Shown here piece after piece: positions 17,100 to 25,632 of a stretch of DNA of 49,537 nt. The notes beneath the pieces are model-generated. The model saw only the letters and a list, made by a program, of their open reading frames with translations, was not told the origin of the DNA and did not search any database. Both the position numbers and the translations under genes were made by a program. Positions within the stretch are counted from its first letter, which is position 1. The number at the start of each line of letters is the position of its first letter. The stretch covers positions 1-49,537 of the forward strand of contig JBGPIT010000002.1 in the NCBI GenBank assembly GCA_041485125.1, written 5' to 3'. This stretch comes from JBGPIT01 sp041485125 (GTDB lineage Bacteria > Desulfobacterota > Binatia > UTPRO1).

Positions 17100-18752
17100 A
17101 TGAGCGAGAGGCGAGAGATCGCGCGCGCGGCGGGCGTGGTGAGCGTGGTGACGGTGGTGTCGCGCATCACCGGTCTCCTGCGCGACATCGTGGTGGGCTA
17201 CTTCTTCGGCGCCGGCGCCGGTGCCGACGCATTCTTCGTCGCCTACCGAATCCCGAATCTGCTCCGCCGTCTGGTCGCCGAGGGCGCCACGACCGCGGCA
17301 TTCATCCCGATCTTCACCGGCTACCTGACGACGCAGACCCGTCGCGACGCCGACCGGGTGGCGCAGGTGCTCTTCACCACCATGGCGCTGATCCTGCTCG
17401 TGGTGACCATCCTCGGGATCGCGCTCGCCGGCCCGCTGACTCGTCTCTTCGCGCCCGGCTTCGAGGCCATGCCCGGCAAGCTCGAGCTCGCGGTCAGCCT
17501 GACGCGGATGGTCTTCCCGTACATCTTCCTGATCGGTCTGGTCGCGGCGGCGATGGGGGTCCTCAACTCGCTGCGCGAGTTCACCGCGCCGGCGATGTCG
17601 CCGGTGGTGATGAACCTGGTGATGGTGGCGGCGGTCCCGGTTCTGGCCCGACCGCTCGGCATCTACTGCCTGCCGGTCGCCGTCGTCCTCGGCGGCGTCG
17701 CGCAGCTGGTGAGCCAAGTGCCGGCGCTGGTGCGCCACGGCGTGCCGCTCGCGCCGCGCTTGGAGCCGCGCCATCCCGCCGTCGGGCGCCTCGGCGCGCT
17801 CATGCTGCCGACCGTCTTCGGCTCCGCCGTCTACCAGATCAACGTCCTGGTGAGCACGATGTTCGCATCGCTGCTGCCGAGCGGCAGCGTCTCGTACCTG
17901 TGGTACGCCGAGCGCTTGTTCGAGTTCCCGCTCGGCGTCTTCGCGGTTGCGCTCAGCACCGCGGCGTTGCCGAGCTTCGCGGCGCTCGCCAAGCGCGACA
18001 TGGCGGAGTTCCGCGGCACGGTGGTGTTCGCGCTCCGCATGGTGAACGTGATCGCCTTGCCGGCGGCGATCGGCCTCATGGTCATCGCCGACCCGATCAC
18101 GTCGGTGCTCTTCCAGCGCGGCGAGTTCGGGCCGGCAGAGGCGCAGCAGACGGCCGTCGCCGTGCGCTTCTTCGCGATCGGCCTGTGGTCGGTCGCGTGC
18201 GTGCGTGTGATCGTACCCGCCTTCTACGCGCTCGAGGACACGCGCACGCCCGTCCTCACCGCGGCGGTGGCGTTCGCCGCGAATCTCATGTTCGTGGTCC
18301 TCTTCATCGGGCCGCTGCCGGTGCCGCCCGACTCGGCGATCGGTGCCGCGCTGGCGCACGCGACGCGCACGTTCGGCGTCCTCGAGCTCCGCCACGGCGG
18401 CCTCGCGCTCGCGACGTCCTTGTCCGCGACCGTGAATCTGCTGTTCCTCTGCATCTTCCTCGGCCGAAAGAGCGGCGCGCTCGACTGGTGGAGCTGGCTG
18501 CGCGGGGCGCTGCGGACGCTCGTCGCCGCGCTCGCGATGGTTCCGGTCGTGCTGTTCATCACGCGGCGGGTGCAATGGTTCGGCGGCGGCGTGCCGTTCG
18601 CCGTCCGCGCCGCTTGGCTCGCCGTCGCGGTGGTGGCGGGCACGACGGTGTGCGCCGCCGTAGTGCTCGCGCTCGGCGGTCCCGAGGTGAGCGCGTTCCG
18701 CGCGGCGCTGCGCCGGCGACTGCGACGAAGAGTCGACCGCGCGCCGGCGTGA
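17100..18752 (+). CDS. murJ: Lipid II flippase MurJ
   Basis: Inner-membrane MOP-superfamily protein that flips lipid II for peptidoglycan synthesis. 550 residues with about 14 hydrophobic helices. Diagnostic parts: SRITGLLRDIVVGYFFGAG near residues 21-40 carrying the essential arginines, RIPNLLRRLVAEGA, and FYALEDTRTPV in the second half. The ATG at 17100 gives the standard MSERREIARAAGVVSVVTVVSR N-terminus; upstream in-frame codons run into the rpsT control region. Transcribed alone or as leader of this strand; mazG ends 11 bp beyond it on the other strand. Confidence 0.95.
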   Translation: MSERREIARAAGVVSVVTVVSRITGLLRDIVVGYFFGAGAGADAFFVAYRIPNLLRRLVAEGATTAAFIPIFTGYLTTQTRRDADRVAQVLFTTMALILLVVTILGIALAGPLTRLFAPGFEAMPGKLELAVSLTRMVFPYIFLIGLVAAAMGVLNSLREFTAPAMSPVVMNLVMVAAVPVLARPLGIYCLPVAVVLGGVAQLVSQVPALVRHGVPLAPRLEPRHPAVGRLGALMLPTVFGSAVYQINVLVSTMFASLLPSGSVSYLWYAERLFEFPLGVFAVALSTAALPSFAALAKRDMAEFRGTVVFALRMVNVIALPAAIGLMVIADPITSVLFQRGEFGPAEAQQTAVAVRFFAIGLWSVACVRVIVPAFYALEDTRTPVLTAAVAFAANLMFVVLFIGPLPVPPDSAIGAALAHATRTFGVLELRHGGLALATSLSATVNLLFLCIFLGRKSGALDWWSWLRGALRTLVAALAMVPVVLFITRRVQWFGGGVPFAVRAAWLAVAVVAGTTVCAAVVLALGGPEVSAFRAALRRRLRRRVDRAPA

Positions 18753-18762
18753 TCGCACGGGC

Positions 18763-19551
18763 TCAGCCGCGCTCTGCCGCCTTCACTTCCTCCCAGAGAC
18801 GCTCGAGCTCGTCCGGTGTGACGTCGTGGATGTCCGTGCCGGCGGCGTCGAGCGCCTTCTCCATGCTGCGAAAGCGGCGGCCGAACCGCACCAGCGCGCC
18901 ACGCAACGCCATCTCCGCGTTCTGTTCGGCGAGACGCCCGACGCTCACGACCGCGAAGAGCAGGTCACCGAGCTCGTGCTCGATCTCGCCGGTGTCGCCG
19001 CGCGCGAGCGCCGCGTCGAGCTCGTCGACCTCCTCGCGCACCTTCGCGAGCGCGGCGCGCGCCGACGGCCAGTCGAAGCCGACGCGCGACGCTTTCTCTC
19101 CCGTCCGGTAGGCGGCGTGCAGCGCCGGCTGCTCGGCCGGTAAGCCGCTCAAGAGCGACCGGTCGGCGTCGCCGGCCTTGCCGGCGCGCTCCTCGGCCTT
19201 GATGCGCGACCAGTTCCGTACTACCGCCGCGGCGTCCGGCGCGACGGTATCGCCGAACACGTGCGGATGGCGGCGGATCATCTTGTCGCTGATCGCCGCG
19301 ATCACGTCCTCGATCGTGAACTGCCGCGCCTCGGCCGCGAGCTCGGCGTGCAGGACCACCTGCAAGAGCAGGTCGCCGAGCTCGTCGCAGAGCGCCTCCG
19401 GGTCGGCGGCGTCGATCGCCTCGAGCACCTCGTACGCCTCCTCGAGCAGGAACGGTCGCAAGGTGGCCGCCGTCTGCTCGCGATCCCACGGACACCCGCC
19501 GGGTGCGCGCAGGCGATGGACGAGAGCGACGAGATCCGGAAAACGCGTCAT
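18763..19551 (-). CDS. mazG: Nucleoside triphosphate pyrophosphohydrolase MazG
   Basis: House-cleaning all-alpha NTPase hydrolysing NTPs to NMP and PPi. 262 residues with two MazG domains. Domain 1: GGCPWDREQT, the metal-binding LLEEAYEVLEAI and ELGDLLLQVVLHA; domain 2: REEVDELDAAL and ELGDLLFAVVSVGR. The linker carries RRHPHVFGD and WSRIKAEER, typical of the long E. coli-like form. ATG 19551 is chosen, since the extra 12 codons upstream lack family similarity. Divergent from the glutaredoxin gene across 119 bp. Confidence 0.95.
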   Translation of the reverse strand: MTRFPDLVALVHRLRAPGGCPWDREQTAATLRPFLLEEAYEVLEAIDAADPEALCDELGDLLLQVVLHAELAAEARQFTIEDVIAAISDKMIRRHPHVFGDTVAPDAAAVVRNWSRIKAEERAGKAGDADRSLLSGLPAEQPALHAAYRTGEKASRVGFDWPSARAALAKVREEVDELDAALARGDTGEIEHELGDLLFAVVSVGRLAEQNAEMALRGALVRFGRRFRSMEKALDAAGTDIHDVTPDELERLWEEVKAAERG

Positions 19552-19635
19552 CGCCCGACAGTTCACGAGAGCCGAGGCCGAAGTCAAATCGCGCTCGGAA
19601 GGCGAGCCGGGACGCGCCTCACCTCAGAAGCGGGC

Positions 19636-19664
19636 TTGCGAGAGCCATCCCAGCTCAGTACGTT
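19636..19664 (+). promoter_or_regulatory. Putative leaderless promoter of the glutaredoxin gene
   Basis: TTGCGA at 19636-19641 and TACGTT at 19659-19664 are 17 bases apart. The expected start point falls on the A of the ATG at 19671, and there is no SD in the CTC just before it. The -10 match is modest. Confidence 0.35.
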
Positions 19665-19670
19665 TCCCTC

Positions 19671-19925
19671 ATGGCACGCGTGACGGTCTATACGACGGAC
19701 TACTGCCCGTACTGCGTCCAGGCGAAGCGCCTGCTGACGGAGATGGCGATCGAGTACGAGGAGGTCGACGTCGGCGCCGACATCGCGCTCCGCACCCAGA
19801 TGGTCGAACGGGCCGGCGGACGCCGCACGGTCCCGCAGATCTTCATCGACGGCGAGTCGATCGGCGGCTACACCGAGCTCCGGACCCTCGCCGATACCGG
19901 CGGCCTCGGCCGCCTCACCAGCTGA
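19671..19925 (+). CDS. grxC: Glutaredoxin 3
   Basis: 84-residue thioredoxin-fold redox protein reduced by glutathione. Dithiol active site CPYC (C12, C15), cis-proline TVPQIFI with the conserved TVP, and the GG pair in IGGYTEL. The ATG at 19671 gives the exact family N-terminus (MARVTVYTTDYCPYC). It stands alone, divergent from mazG and convergent with the GcvR-like gene; the 51 bp between the latter two show no good terminator. Confidence 0.95.
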   Translation: MARVTVYTTDYCPYCVQAKRLLTEMAIEYEEVDVGADIALRTQMVERAGGRRTVPQIFIDGESIGGYTELRTLADTGGLGRLTS

Positions 19926-19976
19926 GTCCGCCCACTCCACTTCGCGGAGCGACCCGCATCGGAACAGCGGGCGCGA

Positions 19977-20510
19977 CTACGAAAACGCAACCTCGACGCC
20001 GAGCTCCTCGCCGATCGCGTGGAGGCGCCGCTCGAGTGCCGCGACGTCGACCTCGCGCGGCACGTCGAGCTGAACACGCACGGTGTAGATCGGCGTGCCG
20101 CTCTCGGGCTCGGGACGTGATTGCGTCGTCATCGCGGCGATGTTGACACCCTGGTCGGCGAGACTGCGGGCGAGCTTGGCGACGATGCCGGCGCGGTCGA
20201 CGCCGATCGCTTGCAGCGCGAAGCGCCGGGCGTGGGTGCGGGCGGCGTAGGGAACGGGCTCGGTCTCGAGCGGACGGAAGAAGACGGTGAGACGCTTCTC
20301 CCACTCGAGCCGCTTGCAACCGCTCGCAAGGTGGCGCTCGGCGTCCGGCGTCACCGCCGAGAGCAGCAGCAGCACCGCGAACTCGCTGCCGAGGATCGTC
20401 ATGCTCGAGTCCTCGAGATTGCAGTCGCACTCGTAGATGAGCTCGGCGAGATCCGCGACGATTCCCGGCCGGTCGCGTCCGATCGCCGACAGAGCGAACC
20501 ATTGCTTCAT
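19977..20510 (-). CDS. GcvR-like protein with two ACT domains
   Basis: 177 residues made of two ACT domains (about 4-80 and 95-172), with ALSAIGRDRPGIVADLAELIYECDCNLEDSSMT in the first and ALQAIGVDRAGIVAKLARSLADQGVNIAAM in the second. This is the architecture of the glycine cleavage system repressor GcvR and of formyltetrahydrofolate-deformylase-type ACT proteins; such domains bind amino acids. No DNA-binding domain is present, so it should act through a partner. The ATG at 20510 is six bases from a -10-like box. It diverges from the acyl-CoA synthetase genes, which it might regulate or merely neighbour. Identity to GcvR itself is not certain. Confidence 0.85.
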   Translation of the reverse strand: MKQWFALSAIGRDRPGIVADLAELIYECDCNLEDSSMTILGSEFAVLLLLSAVTPDAERHLASGCKRLEWEKRLTVFFRPLETEPVPYAARTHARRFALQAIGVDRAGIVAKLARSLADQGVNIAAMTTQSRPEPESGTPIYTVRVQLDVPREVDVAALERRLHAIGEELGVEVAFS

Positions 20511-20516
20511 GGCTGG

Positions 20517-20546
20517 CGCATAGCGTGCGGTCGCCGCGCGGGTCAA
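20517..20546 (-). promoter_or_regulatory. Putative leaderless promoter of the GcvR-like gene
   Basis: Reading the minus strand, TTGACC (20546-20541), an 18-base spacer and TATGCG (20522-20517) end six bases before the ATG at 20510. No SD is visible. The transcription start should fall at or next to the start codon. Confidence 0.45.
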
Positions 20547-20594
20547 TCGCACCGCCCCGATGCACGCGCACAGGCGCGACCCCGCCGCTCCCGG

Positions 20595-20623
20595 TGGCAA
20601 TCGCGGACGGCCGTCCGTATGCT
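20595..20623 (+). promoter_or_regulatory. Putative leaderless promoter of the acyl-CoA synthetase genes
   Basis: TATGCT at 20618-20623 ends six bases before the GTG at 20630, with a weak TGGCAA -35 at 20595-20600 (17-base spacer). No SD is visible before the GTG. The 119-bp divergent gap therefore seems to hold one promoter per strand. Confidence 0.35.
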
Positions 20624-20629
20624 GCGCGC

Positions 20630-21286
20630 GTGTCGCACACGCTCTCCGAGCACGAGTCGAAAGAGCTGCTGCGCGCGGCGGGCATCGCGGTACCGCCGGA
20701 GCATCTCGTCGCCGACGCGGAGGCGGCGGTGCGAGCGGCGACGGCGCTCGGGTTGCCGGTCGGCGTGAAGCTCTGCGGCCGCGGCATCGCCCACAAGACC
20801 GAGCGCAACCTGGTGCGTGTCGCGCTCGGCGACGCCGAGTCCGTACGGCGCGCCGCCGCCGACCTGCTCTCGGCGCGGCGTCCGGAAGACGGCGACGCGG
20901 ACCTGCTCGTGGTCCCGATGATCCCCGGAAAGCGCGAGGTCATCGCCGGCCTGATCCGCGACCCGGTCTTCGGGCCGTGCGTGATGCTCGGCCTCGGCGG
21001 CATCTTCGCCGAGGTCGTCGGCGACGTCGCGTTCGCGGTCGCGCCGCTCATCGGTGACGATGCCGAGGACTTGATCGACGCCCTTCGCTACCGCGGCCTG
21101 CTTGGCACCTTTAGAGGCGAGCCCGCGATCGACCGCGCCAAGCTCGCGCACGTCCTCGAGACGCTCGGTCGGCTCGGCGTCGAGCGGCCCGACATCCGCT
21201 CGATCGACGTCAACCCGCTCATCGTCTCCGGCGACGCGCCGGTCGTCGTCGACGCGCTCGTCGAGCTCGAGGATCCGCCACGATGA
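20630..21286 (+). CDS. ADP-forming acyl-CoA synthetase, beta (ATP-grasp) subunit
   Basis: 218-residue ATP-grasp protein of the acetate/acyl-CoA ligase (ADP-forming) family, which makes ATP from acyl-CoA or activates acids. Recognised by the N-terminal LSEHESKELLRAAGI, PVGVKLCGRGIAHKTERNLVRVAL (H90-type phosphohistidine-relay segment nearby), MIPGKREVIAGLIRDPVFGPCVMLGLGGIFAEVVGD, and SIDVNPLIV. GTG 20630 is used because it begins the conserved part and follows a -10-like box. Ends in an ATGA overlap with the alpha subunit. Which acid it uses cannot be told from sequence. Confidence 0.88.
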   Translation: MSHTLSEHESKELLRAAGIAVPPEHLVADAEAAVRAATALGLPVGVKLCGRGIAHKTERNLVRVALGDAESVRRAAADLLSARRPEDGDADLLVVPMIPGKREVIAGLIRDPVFGPCVMLGLGGIFAEVVGDVAFAVAPLIGDDAEDLIDALRYRGLLGTFRGEPAIDRAKLAHVLETLGRLGVERPDIRSIDVNPLIVSGDAPVVVDALVELEDPPR

Positions 21287-22752
21287 GCACGCTCGTCGAA
21301 CGGTTCCGGCCGCTCTTCTACCCGCGCGGGATCATCATCACGGGCGTCTCGGCGCATCCCGGGAAATTCGGCAGCGTCACGTACCACAACCTGATCGCGT
21401 GCGGGTACGAGGGCGAGCTCTTCCCGATCAACCGCGAGGGCGCGGTCTCCTTCGGCCGTCCGACCTACAAGAGCGTCGCCGACGTGCCACGCGGGCGCGC
21501 CGATCTCGCCTTCATCTGCACGCCGAACACGGTGAACGAGACGTTGCTGCGCGAGTGCGCCGCGGCCGGCGTACGCGCGGCCTTTGTCGCCTCGGGCGGG
21601 TACGGCGAGTCGGCCGACGGCAAGGAGATGGAACGCCGGCTGGTGGCGCTCGGGCGCGAGCTCGGGCTCCTCATCGCCGGCCCGAACGGCCAAGGCTTGA
21701 TCTCGACCGCGGTGCGCATGTGCGCGCAGATCGTCGCGCCGTATCCGCCGCCGGGTCCGATCTCGGTCGTGTCGCAGAGCGGGAATCTCGCCTCGAGCTT
21801 CATGAACTACGGCTGTCTCACCGGCATCGGCATGTCGAAGGCGATCTCGTGCGGCAACTCCGCGCAGCTCGAGCTCGCCGACTACCTCGAGTACTTCGGC
21901 GAGGATCCCGAGACCACGGTCAGCCTCGCCTACCTCGAGGGCGTCGAGGACGGCCGCCGTTTCCTCGAGGTCGCGCGCGCGCACACGGCGCGGAAGCCGC
22001 TCGTGCTGGTGCGCGGCGGCGTGACCGGTGCCGGCAAACGCGCGGCGAGCTCGCATACCGGCGCGCTCGCGTCCGACGACCGCATCTTCGCGGGCGTCTG
22101 CCGCCAGGCGGGCATCACGCGCGTCGAGACCGTCGAGGAGGCGTACGAGACCGCCGCGGCCTTCGCGACCCAGCCGTTGCCGCGCGGACCGCGCACGTTG
22201 ATCTTCACCGTCGCCGGCGGGTGGGGCGTGCTCACCTCGGACGCGTGCGTCGAGGCCGGCCTCGATCTGATCCCGCTGCCCGACGATCTTCGCAGCGCGA
22301 TCGACGCGATGGTGCCGTCACGCTGGAGCCGTTCGAATCCGGTCGACCTCGCCGGCGGCGAGACGCGCGACACCATCCCGGAGGTCCTGGAGCTCATGGC
22401 CGCGCATCCCGACGTCGACGCGATCGTGTATCTCGGGATCGGGATTCAGGCGGCACAGGCGCAGATGTTCCGCCGCGGTCCGTTCTGGCCGGGCCACGGT
22501 CTCGAGCGCATCGGGACGTTCCACGAGAGCCAGGATCGCCGCTACGCGCTGGCGGCCGCGGACGCGAGCCGCCGCCACGGCAAGCCGATCCTGGTCGCGT
22601 CGGAGCTCGTCTACACCGATCGCGCCTACGGCAACGCCGGGCCGCTCGGCGTCGCGGAGTCGGGCCGCGTCACGGCGCCGTCCGGCCAACGCGCGATCCG
22701 CACCCTCGCACGGATGGTACGTTACGCGCGCCGCCGCGCGCGACGCGCCTGA
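21283..22752 (+). CDS. ADP-forming acyl-CoA synthetase, alpha (CoA-binding) subunit
   Basis: 489 residues: CoA-binding Rossmann domain (about 8-140; FYPRGIIITGVSAHPGKFG), succinyl-CoA-synthetase-like flavodoxin domains (about 145-330; GPNGQGLIS, VSQSGNLASSFMNY), and a third ligase domain. The segment SSHTGALASDD carries the histidine phosphorylated in characterised ACD enzymes. Overlaps the beta subunit by 4 bp (ATGA), so they form a two-subunit enzyme with beta first, a split arrangement rather than the one-chain fusion. The basic C-terminal tail (ARRRARRA) is probably unstructured. Confidence 0.88.
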   Translation: MSTLVERFRPLFYPRGIIITGVSAHPGKFGSVTYHNLIACGYEGELFPINREGAVSFGRPTYKSVADVPRGRADLAFICTPNTVNETLLRECAAAGVRAAFVASGGYGESADGKEMERRLVALGRELGLLIAGPNGQGLISTAVRMCAQIVAPYPPPGPISVVSQSGNLASSFMNYGCLTGIGMSKAISCGNSAQLELADYLEYFGEDPETTVSLAYLEGVEDGRRFLEVARAHTARKPLVLVRGGVTGAGKRAASSHTGALASDDRIFAGVCRQAGITRVETVEEAYETAAAFATQPLPRGPRTLIFTVAGGWGVLTSDACVEAGLDLIPLPDDLRSAIDAMVPSRWSRSNPVDLAGGETRDTIPEVLELMAAHPDVDAIVYLGIGIQAAQAQMFRRGPFWPGHGLERIGTFHESQDRRYALAAADASRRHGKPILVASELVYTDRAYGNAGPLGVAESGRVTAPSGQRAIRTLARMVRYARRRARRA

Positions 22753-22839
22753 GGCGACTCGCACCGCCCGACGGCATCCCGCGCCGCCGCAGCGGCCTCG
22801 GCCGCCTCGGGAGATCCGAGGACGTATGACGCGCCCGGA

Positions 22840-23250
22840 TCAGCCGGTGGCGACGCCCAGCTTCGGCTCTTTGCCGGCGAGGAGCCGGCGCCGGGCGGCG
22901 CACACCGGCGAGCGCGGATCGTCGCGCCGGCGCCACGCCAGCAAGGCACGGCGCAACGGCCCCGGCGCGATGCCGAGCTCCTCGCAGACGTTCAGGAACG
23001 AGCACGGCCAGTCGTGCGCGTCGGAAAAGAGCCAGCGCGCGGCGTCCTCGAACGCTCTCCGTCGCGCCCGTTGATCGCTCGCGGCGCTCGACTGAAAGGT
23101 GACGATCGCGTCGCTCAAGATCGCCAGCAGCAGCCGGCGCTCCGGCTCCGTATCCACATGGGCGTTCGAAAGCCCCCGATACTGCTCGGGAAGGAGCGGG
23201 TACTGCTCCGTCTCCGGCTGCCCGCGCGACGTCTCACTCATGCCTTTCAT
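22840..23250 (-). CDS. Conserved-looking hypothetical protein at the end of the headgroup-like cluster
   Basis: 136 residues, no named family. A polar, glutamine- and glutamate-rich N-terminus is followed by helical segments: ERRLLLAILSDAIVTFQ near 37-53, then RRRAFEDAARWLFSDAHDWPCSFLNVCEELGI and PGPLRRALLAWRRRDD. The DWPxSFxNVCExLGIxPxxLRRxL pattern looks like a small helical DNA- or protein-binding unit; I recall similar hypothetical proteins in deltaproteobacterial genomes but cannot assign a function. ATG 23250 or, three codons later, 23241. It is in the same direction as the cluster but 146 bp after its last gene, so membership is uncertain. Confidence 0.65.
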   Translation of the reverse strand: MKGMSETSRGQPETEQYPLLPEQYRGLSNAHVDTEPERRLLLAILSDAIVTFQSSAASDQRARRRAFEDAARWLFSDAHDWPCSFLNVCEELGIAPGPLRRALLAWRRRDDPRSPVCAARRRLLAGKEPKLGVATG

Positions 23251-23396
23251 ACGGATGGCAACACGCGACGGATGCCGCCGTTGCACCGCGGTCGAGTATG
23301 GCGTGCGGTTCCGTGCCGCGCGGATTTCTCGACCGGCGTCGCAGACGGTGACGCGCCAGATCGTATCGCGGCGGACAGGTGCCGCGGCGCGGAGCG

Positions 23397-24563
23397 TCAG
23401 CGCGCTCCCGCTCGCCCGAGCGCGAGCAGCGCCCCGCTGAACACCCAATTGCCGATCGCTGCGCCCCAGAGAAACCACTCGAGCAGGCCGGCCGCGGTGA
23501 GCAGGACGAGCACGTAGGCGAACTCGCGGCTGGCGAACGCCTCGAAGACCCGTCGTTGCGCCGACGTCGGGCGGTGACGGACGAACGACCACCACACGGT
23601 CGCCATCGAGACCACGAGTCCCGCGAGCAGCACCGCACCGAGCACGACGAAGCGCCGGTCCGGCGTGTGCCGGTAGAGACCGACCGCGATGCCCGCGAAG
23701 AGAACGAGGTGCACGACGTTGTCGCCGATGACGTCGAGCCGCGCCCCAAAGCGCGATTCGCGAAAGGTGAGACGCGCGACCTCGCCGTCGCAGCCGTCGA
23801 CGATCGTCGAGAGGAGGAAGAGCAGCGCACCGAGGAGCGCCGCCAACCCGCTCCCGACCGCGAAGAGCGCGCCCGCGGCGACACCGATCGCGATCGAGGT
23901 CAGCGTGATCGCGTTCGGCGCGATCCCGGTCGGCAGCAGCAACCGTGTGATCGCGCGCGAGAGACGGCGATCGACGTGGCGGGTGAACCAGCTGTCGCCG
24001 GCGCGTCCGATCCGCTCGAAGAGACCGCGCGACGCCTCGGTCCGTCCCGCCGGCGTCGAGGCGTCGACGAGCAGCGCAGCGCGCGGCGGAGTCCAGCGCC
24101 CGGTGCCGTTCGTCGCCGCCGCAGCGGAGGCGCGACGCGCCGTCGCGCCGGCGACGGCATCGATCCCCCGATCGGCGTCGCTGGCGGTGCCGCGCCAGAG
24201 CAGGCCGCCGGGCGCGAGCCGCGGCGCGCCGTCCGCGCTCGCGACAAACGCCGTCAGCGTACGCGGATCGGTGACGGTCGTCGCGGCCGCGACCACGACG
24301 GCCGACGCTTCGCCCAGCCAAGCGTCGACCGCAGCGCGATCCTCGCTCGCTGCCCACGCGATCGGCAGCGTCGGCATGCGCGGCGGCCGCAGCGGCGCGG
24401 TGCCGAGACAGAGCAGACGGCGCGCGCCGGCGCGTGCGGCGGTGAAGGCGGCGCGGGTGAGGAGCGTCGTACCCGCAACCGGCACGTGCGCCTCCGGCGC
24501 GATCAGCAGAACGGCGTCGAAGGGGAGCGGCTCGGACGGCGCTTCCGGCGACGCCTCAGTCAC
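23397..24563 (-). CDS. CDP-alcohol phosphotransferase with decayed NTase-like N-domain (CDP-AP 1)
   Basis: 388 residues. The C-terminal half is a membrane CDP-alcohol phosphotransferase with the full signature: D256, D259-G260, A263-R264, G273, D277 and D281, plus about six helices. It would join a CDP-activated alcohol to an acceptor alcohol with loss of CMP. Residues about 14-165 resemble a sugar nucleotidyltransferase fold (PVAGTTLLTRAAFTAARAGARRLL) but lack the G-x-G-x-R and lysine signature, so this half is probably inactive. The layout recalls the bifunctional IPCT-DIPPS enzymes of inositol phosphodiester synthesis. GTG start; overlaps the oxidoreductase gene by 8 bp and is the last of the tight operon. 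Confidence 0.85.
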   Translation of the reverse strand: MTEASPEAPSEPLPFDAVLLIAPEAHVPVAGTTLLTRAAFTAARAGARRLLCLGTAPLRPPRMPTLPIAWAASEDRAAVDAWLGEASAVVVAAATTVTDPRTLTAFVASADGAPRLAPGGLLWRGTASDADRGIDAVAGATARRASAAAATNGTGRWTPPRAALLVDASTPAGRTEASRGLFERIGRAGDSWFTRHVDRRLSRAITRLLLPTGIAPNAITLTSIAIGVAAGALFAVGSGLAALLGALLFLLSTIVDGCDGEVARLTFRESRFGARLDVIGDNVVHLVLFAGIAVGLYRHTPDRRFVVLGAVLLAGLVVSMATVWWSFVRHRPTSAQRRVFEAFASREFAYVLVLLTAAGLLEWFLWGAAIGNWVFSGALLALGRAGAR

Positions 24564-25632
24564 CGGCCGCTGGCGGCCCGCCGCCCGCAGGCGGCAGCGG
24601 CTCGCGAAAGGGCAGGCGGACCCCGCCCGCGGCGCTCGAACGGTAGCTCAGCTCGAGCAAGCGGCAGCAGGTCTCCGCTTCCCGGAAATTCGCGCCGCGG
24701 ACCCGCGGCTCGTAGAGCTCCTCGCGCAGGTCGTCGAACATCGTCGCGAACCAATCGGGGTGGTACGACCCGGCCGAGAGCGCTTGCGCGAAGCCGGTCT
24801 CGACGGGCTCGCGCTCTTGCACCGACACCGTGAGGGTCCGGTCGGCGATCTCCATCCGGCCGTGGTCGGCGGTGACGCTCACGCGGTTCGAGCGCGCAGC
24901 CGCGGCCCACGTCAGCGTGATGTCGGCGCGTGCATGCGGGAACTCGATCGTGCACTGGGCCGTGTCCTCGACCGCCGCCGCGGTGAACTTGCGCTGCTCG
25001 GTGCGCGCCGACACCGCGACCGGCTCGGCGTCGAGCATGGAGAGCGCGAGGTAGAAGGCATGCCAGCCGTGGTCGACGAGGATGCCGCCGCCCGCGATCG
25101 CGGGATCGAGCCGCCAAGTCGCGCCGTCGGCCGAGCCGGGCGGCGTCGTCCGCAGCGTCTCGATCTCGAGGCGCGACACCGTACCGATGTCCCCGCGCCG
25201 CAGCACCCGCCGCGCGGTGCGAATGATGGGCGCGCACTTCCAATTGTGCGCGGTGAAGACGACGACGTGGGCCGCGCTCGCCGCCGCCCGGATGCGGTTG
25301 CAGTCGTCCATGTGGAGCGCGAGCGGCTTCTCGCACAGCACGTTCACCCGCTTCGCGATCAGCTGGAGGACGATCTCGGGATGCGTCACCGGCGGCGTGG
25401 CGACGTCGACGAGATCGAGGCGCTCCTGCTGCAGCATTTCGTCGAGCGAGGCGTACGCGTGCGCGTTCGGCACCAGCTCGGCCGCCTTGGCGAGGCGGGC
25501 CGGATCGGCGTCGCAAACGGCGATCAGCTGCATGTGCCGGTCGGCCGTCCACGCCGGCAGGTGTCCTTCGACCGCGACGTTGCCGAAGCCGACGATCGCG
25601 CCCCGGAGCGGCCGATTGCGCCGCAGGGTCAC
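24556..25632 (-). CDS. Gfo/Idh/MocA family oxidoreductase
   Basis: NAD(P)-dependent dehydrogenase of the family acting on sugars, inositols and other polyols. 358 residues: N-terminal Rossmann fold (GAIVGFGNVAVEGHLP at 11-26, DVATPPVTHPEIV), the active-site EKPLAL with K102, then the C-terminal alpha/beta domain (GGGILVDHGWHAFYLA with the usual D and H). The alanine/glycine/proline-rich C-terminus (PPAGGGPPAAGD) is likely disordered. GTG start, GTGA overlap with the aminotransferase stop. Next to an aminotransferase, it could oxidise a hydroxyl to a ketone for amination; that pairing is inference. Confidence 0.9.
   Translation of the reverse strand: MTLRRNRPLRGAIVGFGNVAVEGHLPAWTADRHMQLIAVCDADPARLAKAAELVPNAHAYASLDEMLQQERLDLVDVATPPVTHPEIVLQLIAKRVNVLCEKPLALHMDDCNRIRAAASAAHVVVFTAHNWKCAPIIRTARRVLRRGDIGTVSRLEIETLRTTPPGSADGATWRLDPAIAGGGILVDHGWHAFYLALSMLDAEPVAVSARTEQRKFTAAAVEDTAQCTIEFPHARADITLTWAAAARSNRVSVTADHGRMEIADRTLTVSVQEREPVETGFAQALSAGSYHPDWFATMFDDLREELYEPRVRGANFREAETCCRLLELSYRSSAAGGVRLPFREPLPPAGGGPPAAGD

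Noticed and set aside
16788..18758. 656-codon minus-strand frame antisense to murJ
   Set aside because: Only the last 90 residues are real (rpsT); the rest is shadow of murJ.
22331..22340. GTTCGAATCC, resembling a tRNA T-loop
   Set aside because: It lies inside the acyl-CoA synthetase alpha gene, with no acceptor stem, D-loop or anticodon arm around it.
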